From assembly GCF_000496075.1 (NCBI RefSeq), contig NZ_AWXZ01000017.1:186001-250000 (forward strand): a stretch of 64,000 nucleotides of DNA. The letters run 5' to 3'. Below are positions 26,908 through 35,502 of the stretch, one piece after another. The first letter of the stretch is position 1, and each line of letters starts with the position of its first letter. Position numbers and translations under genes: made by a program. The DNA is from Lutibaculum baratangense AMV1 (GTDB taxonomy: Bacteria; Pseudomonadota; Alphaproteobacteria; Rhizobiales; Tepidamorphaceae). Under the pieces are notes generated by a model. That model saw nothing but the letters and a program-made list of their open reading frames with translations, made no database searches and was not told where the DNA came from.

Positions 26908-27558
26908 ATGCCTCCCATCATCACGGCTTTCGAGAGCTCTCCCGATCGCGGCCGGGGACAGGCGCGCGACATGCGCGTGCGCTGGGCGCTCGAGGAAGTC
27001 GGCCAGCCTTACGGCGTCCGTCTCGTCTCGTTTAGCGAGATGAAAGAGCCCGGGCATCGGGCGCTTCATCCCTTCGGGCAGATACCGACCTATGAGGAAG
27101 GCGATCTCGCCCTGTTCGAGACGGGGGCCATCGTCCTCCACGTCGCCGAACGCCATGCGGGTCTGTTGCCGGACGCCGCTCATGCACGCGCACGCGCGAT
27201 CGCGTGGATGTTCGCGGCGCTCAACACGGTGGAACCGCCGATCGTCGAGCGCGAAATGGCATTCTACCTCGAGCGGGACAGGATCTGGCACAGGGAGCGC
27301 ATGCCTATCCTCGAGCAGCGCATCCGCGTGCGGCTCGAGGAGCTGTCGACGCGGCTCGGCGATGGCCCCTGGCTCGACGGCGCCTTCAGCGCCGGCGACC
27401 TGCTGATGGTGACGGTGCTGCGCAGGCTGGCGGGATCGCCCGTGCTGGAGGCGTATCCGAACCTCGTCGCCTATGTCGCCCGGGGGGAAGCGCGGCCGGC
27501 TTTCGAGCGCGCCTTCGCGGCTCAGCTGGCGGTCTTCACCGCCTCGTCGGGCCTCTGA
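26908..27558 (+). CDS. glutathione S-transferase family protein
   Basis: A 216-residue GST-like protein: an N-terminal thioredoxin-like domain (MRVRWALEEVGQPYGV, then HPFGQIPTYEEGD and the ET glutathione motif FETGAIVLHVAE) and an all-alpha C-terminal domain (FSAGDLLMVTVLRR). It resembles the bacterial GSTs without a defined substrate. GGAG lies seven bases upstream of the ATG. Divergent from typA, convergent with phhB. Confidence 0.85.
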   Translation: MPPIITAFESSPDRGRGQARDMRVRWALEEVGQPYGVRLVSFSEMKEPGHRALHPFGQIPTYEEGDLALFETGAIVLHVAERHAGLLPDAAHARARAIAWMFAALNTVEPPIVEREMAFYLERDRIWHRERMPILEQRIRVRLEELSTRLGDGPWLDGAFSAGDLLMVTVLRRLAGSPVLEAYPNLVAYVARGEARPAFERAFAAQLAVFTASSGL

Positions 27559-27582
27559 CGAGGGCGGACCGCGATGGCGGCC

Positions 27583-27876
27583 TCAGCCCTTCGCGTAGGC
27601 GTCCATCGACTTCGCGAGCTTGACGTCGAGCTCGGTCAGGCCGCCGGCGTCGTGCGTCGACAGCGTGACGTCGACCCGGTTGTAGACGTTCGACCACTCG
27701 GGATGGTGGTTCAGCTTCTCCGCCCGAAGCGCCACGCGCGCCATGAAGCCGAAGGCCTCGTTGAAGGTCTTGAACCTGAAGCTCTTGGCGATCGCGTCGC
27801 GGCCCTCGACCGGCTCCCAGCCGTCGAGCTCGGACAGCGCCGCCTCGCGCTCGGTGGCTCCCAGTCTGTCTGCCAT
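27583..27876 (-). CDS. phhB: pterin-4a-carbinolamine dehydratase
   Basis: A 97-residue enzyme that regenerates dihydropterin after aromatic amino-acid hydroxylation. The signature [14 protein letters not shown] followed by [11 protein letters not shown] is canonical. The ATG at 27876 has GGGAGGA upstream and gives the normal length; the open frame extends 20 codons further but without family similarity. No phenylalanine hydroxylase gene is in the window. Confidence 0.93.
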   Translation of the reverse strand: MADRLGATEREAALSELDGWEPVEGRDAIAKSFRFKTFNEAFGFMARVALRAEKLNHHPEWSNVYNRVDVTLSTHDAGGLTELDVKLAKSMDAYAKG

Positions 27877-28200
27877 GTCGTCCTCCCGTGGCCTCTGGCT
27901 CCGGACCAACAGTAGTGTCCGGCGCCCGACGGACAATGCGTTCCGGTCTTGCGGAACAGGGCCCGACTGTTTTACGTTAGGTCATCGCGTTGTCATATCA
28001 CGCGCTCCGGACGGGACGGCCCAGGCAATGTGCCGCCTTGCGCAGATGGGAGCAGCGGAGACGACGCGGGAACCGAAGGAGCGGAACGACATCCCGAGGT
28101 TTGTTCACCGGCCTTCCGGGCGACGGAACGGCCGGCATCCGTGCGGCCAGGGCCGTGCGTTGCCTTCCGGGCAGCTCCGGCACAGCCTCACCTTCTCCCG
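27877..28200. other. 324-bp intergenic stretch, no recognised content
   Basis: Between phhB and thpR. Part of it (27960-28020) is slightly A+T-richer. An open frame crosses it on the plus strand (27743-28204), but it begins inside phhB antisense and has an arbitrary composition. I see no tRNA, repeat or clear promoter; a phhB promoter near 27880-27960 would be expected. Confidence 0.4.
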
Positions 28201-28740
28201 CTAGCCGCCCTCGAGCGGATATTCCTCCTCCACGACGTAGGGCCCGCCGCCCGTGCTGGCGCGCGCGGAGAAGAGGACGAACTGCGTCACCTCGAAGGGC
28301 ATCGACATGAACCCGCCCCGGCCCTCGAGATAGCCCGCGACCGAGCCGGCCGAGACGCCGCGGAGGCGCGCGATCATGACGTGGGGCGAGTAGCGGCGCC
28401 CCTCCGGCGGCAGGCCTATCATCTGCATGAGCCGCTCGTGCTCGGCCTGGAGCGCGTGAAGGGCCGGCGAGGGCTGGACGGAAGCATGGATCGAGTGGGG
28501 CTTTCGCCCGCCGAAGGCGTCGAGCCCGGTGAGCTGCAGCGTGAAGGGACCCCGGCGCACCCGCCGCAGCGCTTCGTGCACCTCCGCCGCCGTGCCGTTC
28601 TCGACGTCGCCGATGAAGCGCAGCGTGACGTGATAGTTTTCCGGGTCGATCCACCGCGCGCCCGAGAGGCCGCCGCGCAGCGTCGTCAGGTGCGCGGCCA
28701 CCGCCTCGGGGATCTCCAGGCCGGTGAACAGGCGGGGCAT
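28201..28740 (-). CDS. thpR: RNA 2',3'-cyclic phosphodiesterase (2'-5' RNA ligase family)
   Basis: A 179-residue 2H-phosphoesterase. The first HxTx motif is HVTLRFIG (about residue 37). The second is HVMIARL: the histidine is kept but the usual threonine/serine is methionine. The N-terminus PRLFTGLEIPE is typical of ThpR/LigT. It may open cyclic phosphates on RNA ends; the altered second motif might lower activity. Confidence 0.85.
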   Translation of the reverse strand: MPRLFTGLEIPEAVAAHLTTLRGGLSGARWIDPENYHVTLRFIGDVENGTAAEVHEALRRVRRGPFTLQLTGLDAFGGRKPHSIHASVQPSPALHALQAEHERLMQMIGLPPEGRRYSPHVMIARLRGVSAGSVAGYLEGRGGFMSMPFEVTQFVLFSARASTGGGPYVVEEEYPLEGG

Positions 28741-28801
28741 GAGCGGCCTCCACTGATCCGACGGGCAGGACGGCCGGCAGGGGCCGGCGCGCGCGAAATG
28801 C

Positions 28802-29851
28802 CTACGGGCTCGGATTCTGATGGAGAAGGTGGATCTGGTCGACCCTTTCCTCCAATTCCGCCCTCCAGGGCAGGTCGGCGGCGTCGAGATCTGTGGATAG
28901 CTGCTCCGGCGTGCTGGCGCCGATGATGACGGACGTCATGAAGGGCCGCGTCAGCGCGAACCTGATGGCGAGCTGCGAAGGCGGAATGCCCTCTTCCCGG
29001 GCGAGCTCCACATAGGCCCTGACCGCGGCCTCGGATCCCGGCTTCTCGTAGCGCTGCAGCCGGTCATAGAGCGCCTTGCGCGAGCCCGCCGGCAGGGCAC
29101 CGTCGAGATACTTGCCCGTCAGATATCCCTGCGCCAGCACGGAGTAGGCAAGCAGCCCCACCTCTTCGCGCATCGCGATCTCGGCGAGCGCCACCTCGAA
29201 GGTCCGGTTCACGAGGCTGTAGGCGTTCTGGATCGACTGGACGCGGGCGAGGCCCTTCGTCTCCGACAGGGCGAGATATCGCATCGTGCCCCAGGCGCTC
29301 TCGTTCGAAAGGCCGACATGGCCGATCTTGCCCTCGCGCTGAAGCTCCGTGAGCGCTTCGAGCGTCTCCTCGATCGGCACCTCGTCCGGGGCCGGCTCAG
29401 GCGCGCGGTAGATCGTCGGGTTCGATCCGAACTGCGACACCGCCCGGTCGGGCCAGTGCACCTGGAAGAGGTCGATGTGGTCGAGGCCGAGCCGCGTCAG
29501 GCCCTTGTCGACGGCCTCGCGCACATGGTCGCGGGAGAGGTTCGCCGGCCTGCCGTCGCGGAACCAGGTGTTCTCCGAGCGCCCGACGACCTTCGAGGCG
29601 ACGAGCACCCGGTCGCGGTTGCCCCGCGCCCTGATCCACGAGCCGAGGATCCGGTCGGTCGCGCCCTGCGTCTCGGCTTTCGGCGGGATGGGGTAGAGCT
29701 CAGCCGTGTCGTAGAGATTGACGCCGCGCTCGAAGGCCATGTCGAGCATGCGATGCCCCTCGGCCTCGGTCCGCTGGTCGCCGAAGACCATCGTGCCGAA
29801 GGAGAGCGCGCTCACGCGCAGGTCGGTCCTGCCGAGACGCCGGTATTCCAT
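28802..29851 (-). CDS. aldo/keto reductase, Tas-like
   Basis: A 349-residue aldo/keto reductase similar in layout to E. coli Tas (N-terminus MEYRRLGRTDLRVSALSFGT). Catalytic Asp and Tyr are in LYDTAELY, Lys in VASKVVG and His in QVHWPD. The Tas-type insert PIPPKAETQG is present. Physiological substrate unknown. It lies 61 bp upstream of thpR on the same strand. Confidence 0.87.
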   Translation of the reverse strand: MEYRRLGRTDLRVSALSFGTMVFGDQRTEAEGHRMLDMAFERGVNLYDTAELYPIPPKAETQGATDRILGSWIRARGNRDRVLVASKVVGRSENTWFRDGRPANLSRDHVREAVDKGLTRLGLDHIDLFQVHWPDRAVSQFGSNPTIYRAPEPAPDEVPIEETLEALTELQREGKIGHVGLSNESAWGTMRYLALSETKGLARVQSIQNAYSLVNRTFEVALAEIAMREEVGLLAYSVLAQGYLTGKYLDGALPAGSRKALYDRLQRYEKPGSEAAVRAYVELAREEGIPPSQLAIRFALTRPFMTSVIIGASTPEQLSTDLDAADLPWRAELEERVDQIHLLHQNPSP

Positions 29852-29902
29852 GAGCCTGCCATGTCGGTTGGAGGTCCGGCACGGCCTCGCGGGCCGGCTG
29901 GC

Positions 29903-30394
29903 CTAGTTGATCTGCCAGAGCTGCCCCGAATAGTCGCCGCAGGGCACGAGGTGAGCGTGGCCGTTCTGCGGACCGCCATTCACGATGTCAAGGCACATGG
30001 CCCCGCCGCGGAACTGCGTGGTCAGCCGGTACCAGCCGTTGTCGTTGCGCAGGCTCCAGAGCTGTCCGGAGTAGTTGCCGCAGGGGTTGAGCACGACGAA
30101 ATCGTTGTTCGCACCGCCGTTGACGACGTCGAGGCACATGCCGGCGCCCCGGAACTCCGTCGTCAGGCGATGGAAGTCGCCGTCGCGCGTGACCTTCCAG
30201 TTCTGGCCCGAGTAGTTGCCGGCGGGCCGAATGACCGCGAAATTGTCGTAGGGCCCGCCATTGGTGATATCCAGCACCCGATCCCGCCCGAGCCACTGCG
30301 TCCACAGACGCGCCCATTCGGCCGCCTGCGCGGCTGGCGATGCGGCGCAAGCCAACACGACGGCGAGCGCCGTGACCTTCGAGATTTCGAACAT
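29903..30394 (-). CDS. secreted ricin-type beta-trefoil lectin-like protein
   Basis: A 163-residue exported protein: signal peptide at residues 1-24 (ending AAQAA), then three related repeats of about 45 residues. The repeats share NYSGQxW (GNYSGQNW, GNYSGQLW, GDYSGQLW) and MCLD(V/I)VNGG, the carbohydrate-binding pattern of RICIN domains. No enzyme domain is attached, so it is a free-standing lectin module, possibly binding exopolysaccharide or host glycans. AAGGGGGA precedes the ATG. No partner gene is adjacent. Confidence 0.75.
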   Translation of the reverse strand: MFEISKVTALAVVLACAASPAAQAAEWARLWTQWLGRDRVLDITNGGPYDNFAVIRPAGNYSGQNWKVTRDGDFHRLTTEFRGAGMCLDVVNGGANNDFVVLNPCGNYSGQLWSLRNDNGWYRLTTQFRGGAMCLDIVNGGPQNGHAHLVPCGDYSGQLWQIN

Positions 30395-30516
30395 GCGTCC
30401 CCCTTGCCCCCGAACCGTCCGATCCCCCTCGGACGGTCATGGCAGGCGAGACTACAGCCACGGAGCGGCGGCTGTCCTGCCGGAATTCGCGGCGCAAACC
30501 GGCAAAGGCTGCCGGG

Positions 30517-31236
30517 TCAGTCGGCGCGAGCCGCTTCGATGCGCGCGATGAACTCCTCGACGGTCGGCAGGATGCGCTCGACGATGACGGCGACGCCGTC
30601 GGCGGTGGGGTGAAGGCCGTCGTCCTGGATCAGGCTGTCGTTCAGAGCGACGCCGTCCATGAAGAAGGGATAGAGGAGCGTGTCGTGCTCCTCGGCCAGC
30701 TCCGGGAAGATCGCATTGAACCGCCGGCCGTAATCCTGCCCGAGATTGGGGGCTGCGAACATGCCGGCGAGCAGGATCGGGAGGTCCCTGTCCGTCAGCC
30801 GCGTCAGGATCTCGTCGAGATTCTCGCGCGTCCTCGCCGGATCGAGGCCGCGCAGCATGTCGTTCGCGCCGAGCTCCACGATCACGCCGTCGACATCCTC
30901 CGGCACGGCCCAGTCGAGCCGCTCGAGGCCCGCGGCCGTCGTGTCGCCGGAGACGCCGGCGTTCCGGATCGTGACGTCGTGGCCCTTCTCGCGGAGCGCC
31001 GCCTCGAGCTGCGCGGGGAAGCTCTCGTTCTGGGCAAGCCCGTAGCCCGCCGTCAGGCTGTCGCCGAACGCGACGATGTCGACGGCCTCGGCCGCCGCCG
31101 GCCGGCTGAATGCGATGAAGGCCAAAAGAAGCACAACCACGTATTGTTGAACAACATTGCAGCGCAGCAGGCGGGGCCCATATGGGTGGAACCATCCCCG
31201 GCCCCGCTTTCCGAGGAGTGCCGCCACGTGTCTCAT
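30517..31236 (-). CDS. arylesterase / SGNH hydrolase (TesA-like)
   Basis: An exported GDSL-type esterase with catalytic Ser in FGDSLTAGYGL, GAND block (ELGANDMLRG) and Asp/His in DDGLHPT. From the ATG at 31236, which has GGAG about 11 bases upstream, the protein has 239 residues with a long positively charged n-region before the hydrophobic core VVVLLLAFIAF; a GTG at 31140 would give 207 residues. The gene is head-to-head with an ABC transporter pair, the same partnership as E. coli tesA with ybbA-ybbP. The start is uncertain. Confidence 0.85.
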   Translation of the reverse strand: MRHVAALLGKRGRGWFHPYGPRLLRCNVVQQYVVVLLLAFIAFSRPAAAEAVDIVAFGDSLTAGYGLAQNESFPAQLEAALREKGHDVTIRNAGVSGDTTAAGLERLDWAVPEDVDGVIVELGANDMLRGLDPARTRENLDEILTRLTDRDLPILLAGMFAAPNLGQDYGRRFNAIFPELAEEHDTLLYPFFMDGVALNDSLIQDDGLHPTADGVAVIVERILPTVEEFIARIEAARAD

Positions 31237-31929
31237 TCCGCCATCTCCGTCGAAAATGTTCACCTGAGCCTCGGCGATGCCGCGGCCCGCGTGCATGTGC
31301 TCCGGGGTCTCGACGTGCATATAGGGCGGGGCGAGGCGGTCGGCATCGTCGGTCCCTCCGGCTCGGGCAAATCGACGCTCCTCATGACGATGGCCGGCCT
31401 CGAGCGCCCCGACGAGGGGCAGGTGAGGGTCGCCGGCGAGGATCTGGGCCGGCTCGACGAGGACGGCCTCGCCCGGTTCCGTGGCGAGAATGTCGGCCTC
31501 GTCTTCCAGTCCTTCCACCTCATCCCGAACATGACCGCGATCGAGAACGTCGCGGTGCCGCTCGAGCTCACGGGCCAGCCCGACGCGTTCGAGCGGGCAC
31601 GGGCGGCGCTCGAGCGGGTGGGCCTGTCGCACCGCCTCGACCACTATCCGACCGCGCTGTCGGGCGGCGAGCAGCAGCGCGTCGCCCTCGCCCGCGCGCT
31701 CGTGACGGAGCCCAAGATCCTGTTCGCCGACGAGCCGACCGGCAATCTCGACGGCGAGACGGGCAAGCAGATCATCGAGCTCGTCTTCGCGCTCCAGCGA
31801 GAGCATCAGGCGACGCTCGTCCTCGTGACGCACGACGAAGGCCTCGCGGCGCGCTGCGACAGGGTGATCGCGATGCGCGACGGCGAGATCGTCGGCGGCG
31901 AGGCCGGCATCGGGCGGGCGGCCGAATGA
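31228..31929 (+). CDS. ABC transporter ATP-binding protein (YbbA-like)
   Basis: A 233-residue ATPase of the LolD/MacB/YbbA group. Walker [10 protein letters not shown], signature LSGGEQQR and Walker [13 protein letters not shown] are intact. The start is GTG at 31228 with GAGGAG ten bases upstream. It overlaps the FtsX-like permease by 4 bp, and its start region overlaps the divergent esterase start by up to 9 bp. Transporters of this type usually move lipids or lipoproteins or act mechanically; the cargo is unknown. Confidence 0.88.
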   Translation: MSHSAISVENVHLSLGDAAARVHVLRGLDVHIGRGEAVGIVGPSGSGKSTLLMTMAGLERPDEGQVRVAGEDLGRLDEDGLARFRGENVGLVFQSFHLIPNMTAIENVAVPLELTGQPDAFERARAALERVGLSHRLDHYPTALSGGEQQRVALARALVTEPKILFADEPTGNLDGETGKQIIELVFALQREHQATLVLVTHDEGLAARCDRVIAMRDGEIVGGEAGIGRAAE

Positions 31930-34520
31930 CGGCCGTCACCGAGACCGCAGGGGAGGCGGCGGCCACGTCTCCCGTAAGCCGGCTGCCGCTGCCGCTGAGA
32001 TTCGCGGCGAGGGAGCTGCGCGGCGGCCTCAGGGGCTTCGCCGTGTTCATCGTCTGCATCGCCCTCGGCGTCGGCGCGATCGCCGCCGTCGGCTCGATCT
32101 CCCGCGCCCTCGTCGACGGGATCTCGGAGCAGGGGCAGACGATCCTCGGCGGCGACGTGTCGGTGTCGCTCGTCCACCGCGAGCTGCCCGAAGGCGAGCT
32201 CGCGGGTCTCGAATCCCTGGGCGAGGTGTCGAAGATCGCGACGCTGCGCGCGATGGCGCGGCGGCCGGACGGCGAGACTCAGACGCTCGTCGAGCTGAAG
32301 GCCGTCGACGACGCCTACCCGCTCGTGGGGGAGCTCGAGGTTTCGGGCGCCGACACGGCATCCGGGGCCCTAGCAGCGACGGACGACACACACGGCCTGC
32401 TGGCGGAGGCGGGTTTCGCGGCGCGGCTCGGCATCGAGGTCGGCGACGCCGTCGAGATCGGCAACGGCAGGTTCACCCTCTCGGGCATCATCGAGCAGGA
32501 GCCCGACCGGCTGTCCGACGGCGGCATCGGCTGGGGCCCGCGCGCCATCGTCTCGCATGAAGGGCTCGAGGCGTCGGGCCTCGTCCAGCCGGGCAGCCTC
32601 CTGCGCTACACCTACCGGGTGCTGCTCGACGGCGTGGCATCCGACGCGCGCGTCGCGCAGGTGGCCGAGGGCCTCGAGAGCGAGTTCCCCGATGCCGGCT
32701 GGCGCGTCCGCACGCGCGACAACGCCTCGCCCCGGCTGAAGGAGTCGATCGACCGCTTCTCCATGTATCTCGTGCTCGTCGGCCTGACGGCGCTGATCGT
32801 CGGCGGCGTCGGCGTGGCGAATGCCGTGACGGCCTATGTCGAGCGCCGCCGCGAGGGCATCGCGACGTTGAAGAGCCTCGGCGCGAGCCGGCGCGTCGTC
32901 TTCCTCACCTATCTCTCCGCGATCCTGATCCTGGCCGCCGGCGCGATCCTGATCGGGCTCGCCTTCGGCGCCGCGGCCCCGCCGATCGCCGGGCTCTTCC
33001 TGCGCGACGCCCTGCCCGTGACGAATTACGGACCCTTCCCCGGCGAGCTCGCGAAGGCCGCGCTCTACGGCCTCCTGACGGCGCTCGCCTTCGCGCTCTG
33101 GCCGCTCGGCATCGCCCGCGAGATCCCGGCGCGCGCGCTGTTCCAGGGGCGGGCGCAGGATCAGGGTGCCTGGCCGGCGCGGTGGCTGACGGTGCTCCTC
33201 GCCGCCGTGGTGCTCGCGCTCTGCGGCCTGGCGATCCTGTTCGCGGCCGACCGCTTCCTCGCCGCCATCATCGTCGGCTCGGCGGCGGCCATCTTCGTCG
33301 CCCTGAGGCTCGTCGCCTGGGGCATCATGGCGGGCGCTCGCGCCCTGCCCCGATCGGGCCCCCTCGCGTGGCGCATGGCGCTGACGGCGATCCACCGGCC
33401 GGGCGCGGTGACGCCGAGCGCGGTCCTGTCGCTCGGCCTCGGGCTCACGCTGCTCGTCGCCGTGGCGCAGACGGACGGCAACCTCACGCGCCAGCTCACC
33501 GTCTCGCTGCCCGACCGGGCGCCGAGCTTCTTCTTCCTCGACATTCCCCGCAATGCCGCGGAGGACCTGCGCCAGACGATCGAAGAGGTCGCGCCCGACG
33601 CGACGGTCGAGGAGGTGCCGATGCTGCGTGGCCGGATCGTCTCGCTCGAGGGCGTCCCGGTCTCCGAGATCGAGCCGCACCCGGACGCCGCCTGGGTCCT
33701 GCGCGGCGATCGCGGCCTGACCTATGCCGAGACGCCCCCCGGCAACGGCGAGATCGTGGCGGGCAGCTGGTGGCCCGAGAACTACCAGGGCGAGCCGCTC
33801 GTCTCCTTCGCCGCCGAGCTCGCCGAGCAGCTCGGCCTCGAGGTCGGCGACAGAGTCGAGGTCAACGTGCTCGGGCGCACGATCGAGGCGCGTATCGCGA
33901 ACCTGCGCAAGGTCGAGTGGGAGTCGCTGTCGATCAATTTCGTGATGGTGTTCTCGCCCAACACCTTCGCCGGGGCGCCGCACATGGTGCTCGCGACCGC
34001 GAGCCTGTCCGACGCCGAAGAGCGCGGCGGCGCCGAGGCGAGGCTGATGCGCGAGGTGACGCGCGATTTCCCGACCGTCACGATGGTGCGGGTGCGCGAG
34101 GCGCTGAACTCGATCAACGATATCGTGCGCCAGCTCGCCTGGGCGATCCGCGGCGCGAGCGGCTTCACGCTGCTGGCCGGAATCGTGGTGCTCGGCGGCG
34201 CACTCGCCGCGAGCCACCGCCACCGCATTCACGATGCCGTGATACTGAAGACGCTGGGTGCGACGCGGGGCCGCCTGCTCTGGACCTACGTGCTCGAGTT
34301 CGGCCTGCTCGGACTCGTCACGGCGGCTTTCGCGACGATTGCCGGCACAATCGCCGCCTGGGCGGTCGTGACCTTCGTCATGCAGCTCGATTTCGTTGTT
34401 TTCCCGTGGGTTGCGCTGGCGGCGGCGACCGGTGCGCTCGCCGTCACGATCGGCCTCGGTCTCGTCGGCACCTGGCGGGTGCTCGGCCAGCGGCCGGGTC
34501 CGTGGCTACGGAACGAGTAG
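31926..34520 (+). CDS. ABC transporter permease, FtsX family (YbbP-like)
   Basis: An 864-residue membrane protein with an N-terminal helix (FAVFIVCIALGVGAIAAVG), a large periplasmic domain, two FtsX-type blocks of helices (about 275-420 and 740-850) and a second periplasmic region. The long, two-FtsX architecture matches YbbP. It works with the ATPase that it overlaps by 4 bp. The segment RREGIATLKSLGASRRVVF before the first helix block is the typical FtsX coupling region. Confidence 0.87.
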   Translation: MTAVTETAGEAAATSPVSRLPLPLRFAARELRGGLRGFAVFIVCIALGVGAIAAVGSISRALVDGISEQGQTILGGDVSVSLVHRELPEGELAGLESLGEVSKIATLRAMARRPDGETQTLVELKAVDDAYPLVGELEVSGADTASGALAATDDTHGLLAEAGFAARLGIEVGDAVEIGNGRFTLSGIIEQEPDRLSDGGIGWGPRAIVSHEGLEASGLVQPGSLLRYTYRVLLDGVASDARVAQVAEGLESEFPDAGWRVRTRDNASPRLKESIDRFSMYLVLVGLTALIVGGVGVANAVTAYVERRREGIATLKSLGASRRVVFLTYLSAILILAAGAILIGLAFGAAAPPIAGLFLRDALPVTNYGPFPGELAKAALYGLLTALAFALWPLGIAREIPARALFQGRAQDQGAWPARWLTVLLAAVVLALCGLAILFAADRFLAAIIVGSAAAIFVALRLVAWGIMAGARALPRSGPLAWRMALTAIHRPGAVTPSAVLSLGLGLTLLVAVAQTDGNLTRQLTVSLPDRAPSFFFLDIPRNAAEDLRQTIEEVAPDATVEEVPMLRGRIVSLEGVPVSEIEPHPDAAWVLRGDRGLTYAETPPGNGEIVAGSWWPENYQGEPLVSFAAELAEQLGLEVGDRVEVNVLGRTIEARIANLRKVEWESLSINFVMVFSPNTFAGAPHMVLATASLSDAEERGGAEARLMREVTRDFPTVTMVRVREALNSINDIVRQLAWAIRGASGFTLLAGIVVLGGALAASHRHRIHDAVILKTLGATRGRLLWTYVLEFGLLGLVTAAFATIAGTIAAWAVVTFVMQLDFVVFPWVALAAATGALAVTIGLGLVGTWRVLGQRPGPWLRNE

Positions 34521-34589
34521 CTTCTTCTTCTGCAGCGGAGCGTGCTGTCTCAACGGGTTACGATACGTTCATGATGCGGCAACTCCGTA

Positions 34590-34618
34590 TTGCGGGGTTT
34601 CCACACCTCCCCCATATT
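34590..34618 (+). promoter_or_regulatory. candidate promoter of the Bax-inhibitor gene
   Basis: TTGCGG (34590-34595) and CATATT (34613-34618) are 17 bp apart in the gap after the ABC permease, about 42 bp before the start codon. The match is moderate. Confidence 0.4.
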
Positions 34619-34659
34619 CACGCCATCCCGTGGTGTCACTTCTAAGCGAGGGGAACTCG

Positions 34660-35397
34660 ATGGCAGAGTGGAATAGGCAGGCCGCACCGAGATACGGCAC
34701 TGCCACGGGAGCCCGGGTCGGGGAGATCGACCAGGGGCTCCGCAGCTACATGCTGCAGGTCTACAACTACATGGCGATCGGCCTTGCCGTGACCGGTGTC
34801 GTCGCGTTCGGCGCGTTCACGATGGCGGTCAACAGCCCCGACTTCGCCCAGCTGATGTATGGCAGCCCGCTGCGCTGGGTGATCATCTTCGCGCCTCTGG
34901 CGATGGTGTTCTTCCTGTCGGCACGCATGCACAAGATGAGCACGTCGGCTGCGCAGATGGCCTTCTGGGCCTTCGCGGCCCTGATGGGGCTCAGCCTGTC
35001 GTCGATCTTTCTCGTCTATACCGGCAACTCGATCGCGCGGGTGTTCTTCATCACCGCGGCGTCGTTCGGTGCGCTGAGCCTCTACGGCTACACGACGGCG
35101 AAGGATCTGAGCGGCTGGGGCTCGTTCCTGTTCATGGGCCTGATCGGCATCATCATCGCCTCGATCGTGAACCTGTTCATCGGCTCAAGCGCCGTGCAGT
35201 TCGCGGTGTCGGTCATCGGCGTGCTCGTCTTCGCCGGCCTGACCGCCTACGACACGCAGCAGATCAAGGAGATGTACTACGAGGGCGACTCCGCGCTCGT
35301 CTCCAGCCGCAAGGCGATCATGGGCGCCCTGCGGCTCTACCTCGACTTCATCAACCTCTTCGTGATGCTGCTCAGCCTGTTCGGCAACCGCGAGTGA
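34660..35397 (+). CDS. Bax inhibitor-1 family membrane protein
   Basis: A 245-residue protein with about seven membrane helices, of the BI-1/YccA type. Typical features are MRALRLYLDFINLF-like C-terminus (GALRLYLDFINLFVMLL) and TAYDTQQIKEMY, with acidic residues proposed to form a pH-sensitive calcium leak in the family. The ATG at 34660 has GAGGGGAA upstream. It has its own promoter-like element and a strong terminator, so it is probably monocistronic. Confidence 0.92.
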   Translation: MAEWNRQAAPRYGTATGARVGEIDQGLRSYMLQVYNYMAIGLAVTGVVAFGAFTMAVNSPDFAQLMYGSPLRWVIIFAPLAMVFFLSARMHKMSTSAAQMAFWAFAALMGLSLSSIFLVYTGNSIARVFFITAASFGALSLYGYTTAKDLSGWGSFLFMGLIGIIIASIVNLFIGSSAVQFAVSVIGVLVFAGLTAYDTQQIKEMYYEGDSALVSSRKAIMGALRLYLDFINLFVMLLSLFGNRE

Positions 35398-35431
35398 GCT
35401 GGCAGACCGATCCGAAGACCTGATCTTCAGG

Positions 35432-35465
35432 GGCCCCGGCGCGAGAACCGCGCCGGGGCCTTTTT
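35432..35465 (+). terminator. intrinsic terminator after the Bax-inhibitor gene
   Basis: A perfect 12-bp stem (35432-35443 with 35449-35460), loop AGAAC, followed by TTTTT (35461-35465). A textbook Rho-independent terminator on the plus strand. Confidence 0.92.
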
Positions 35466-35502
35466 CATGGGGCGGGTGCGAGAACGCCGCCCGCGCCGGC
35501 CG

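Noticed and set aside
27743-28204. 153-codon open frame between phhB and thpR
   Set aside because: Starts within phhB antisense, no ribosome site and no recognisable motif.
29419-29428. GGTTCGATCC, a T-loop-like sequence suggesting a tRNA
   Set aside because: It lies inside an intact aldo/keto reductase gene and no acceptor or anticodon stem can be formed around it.
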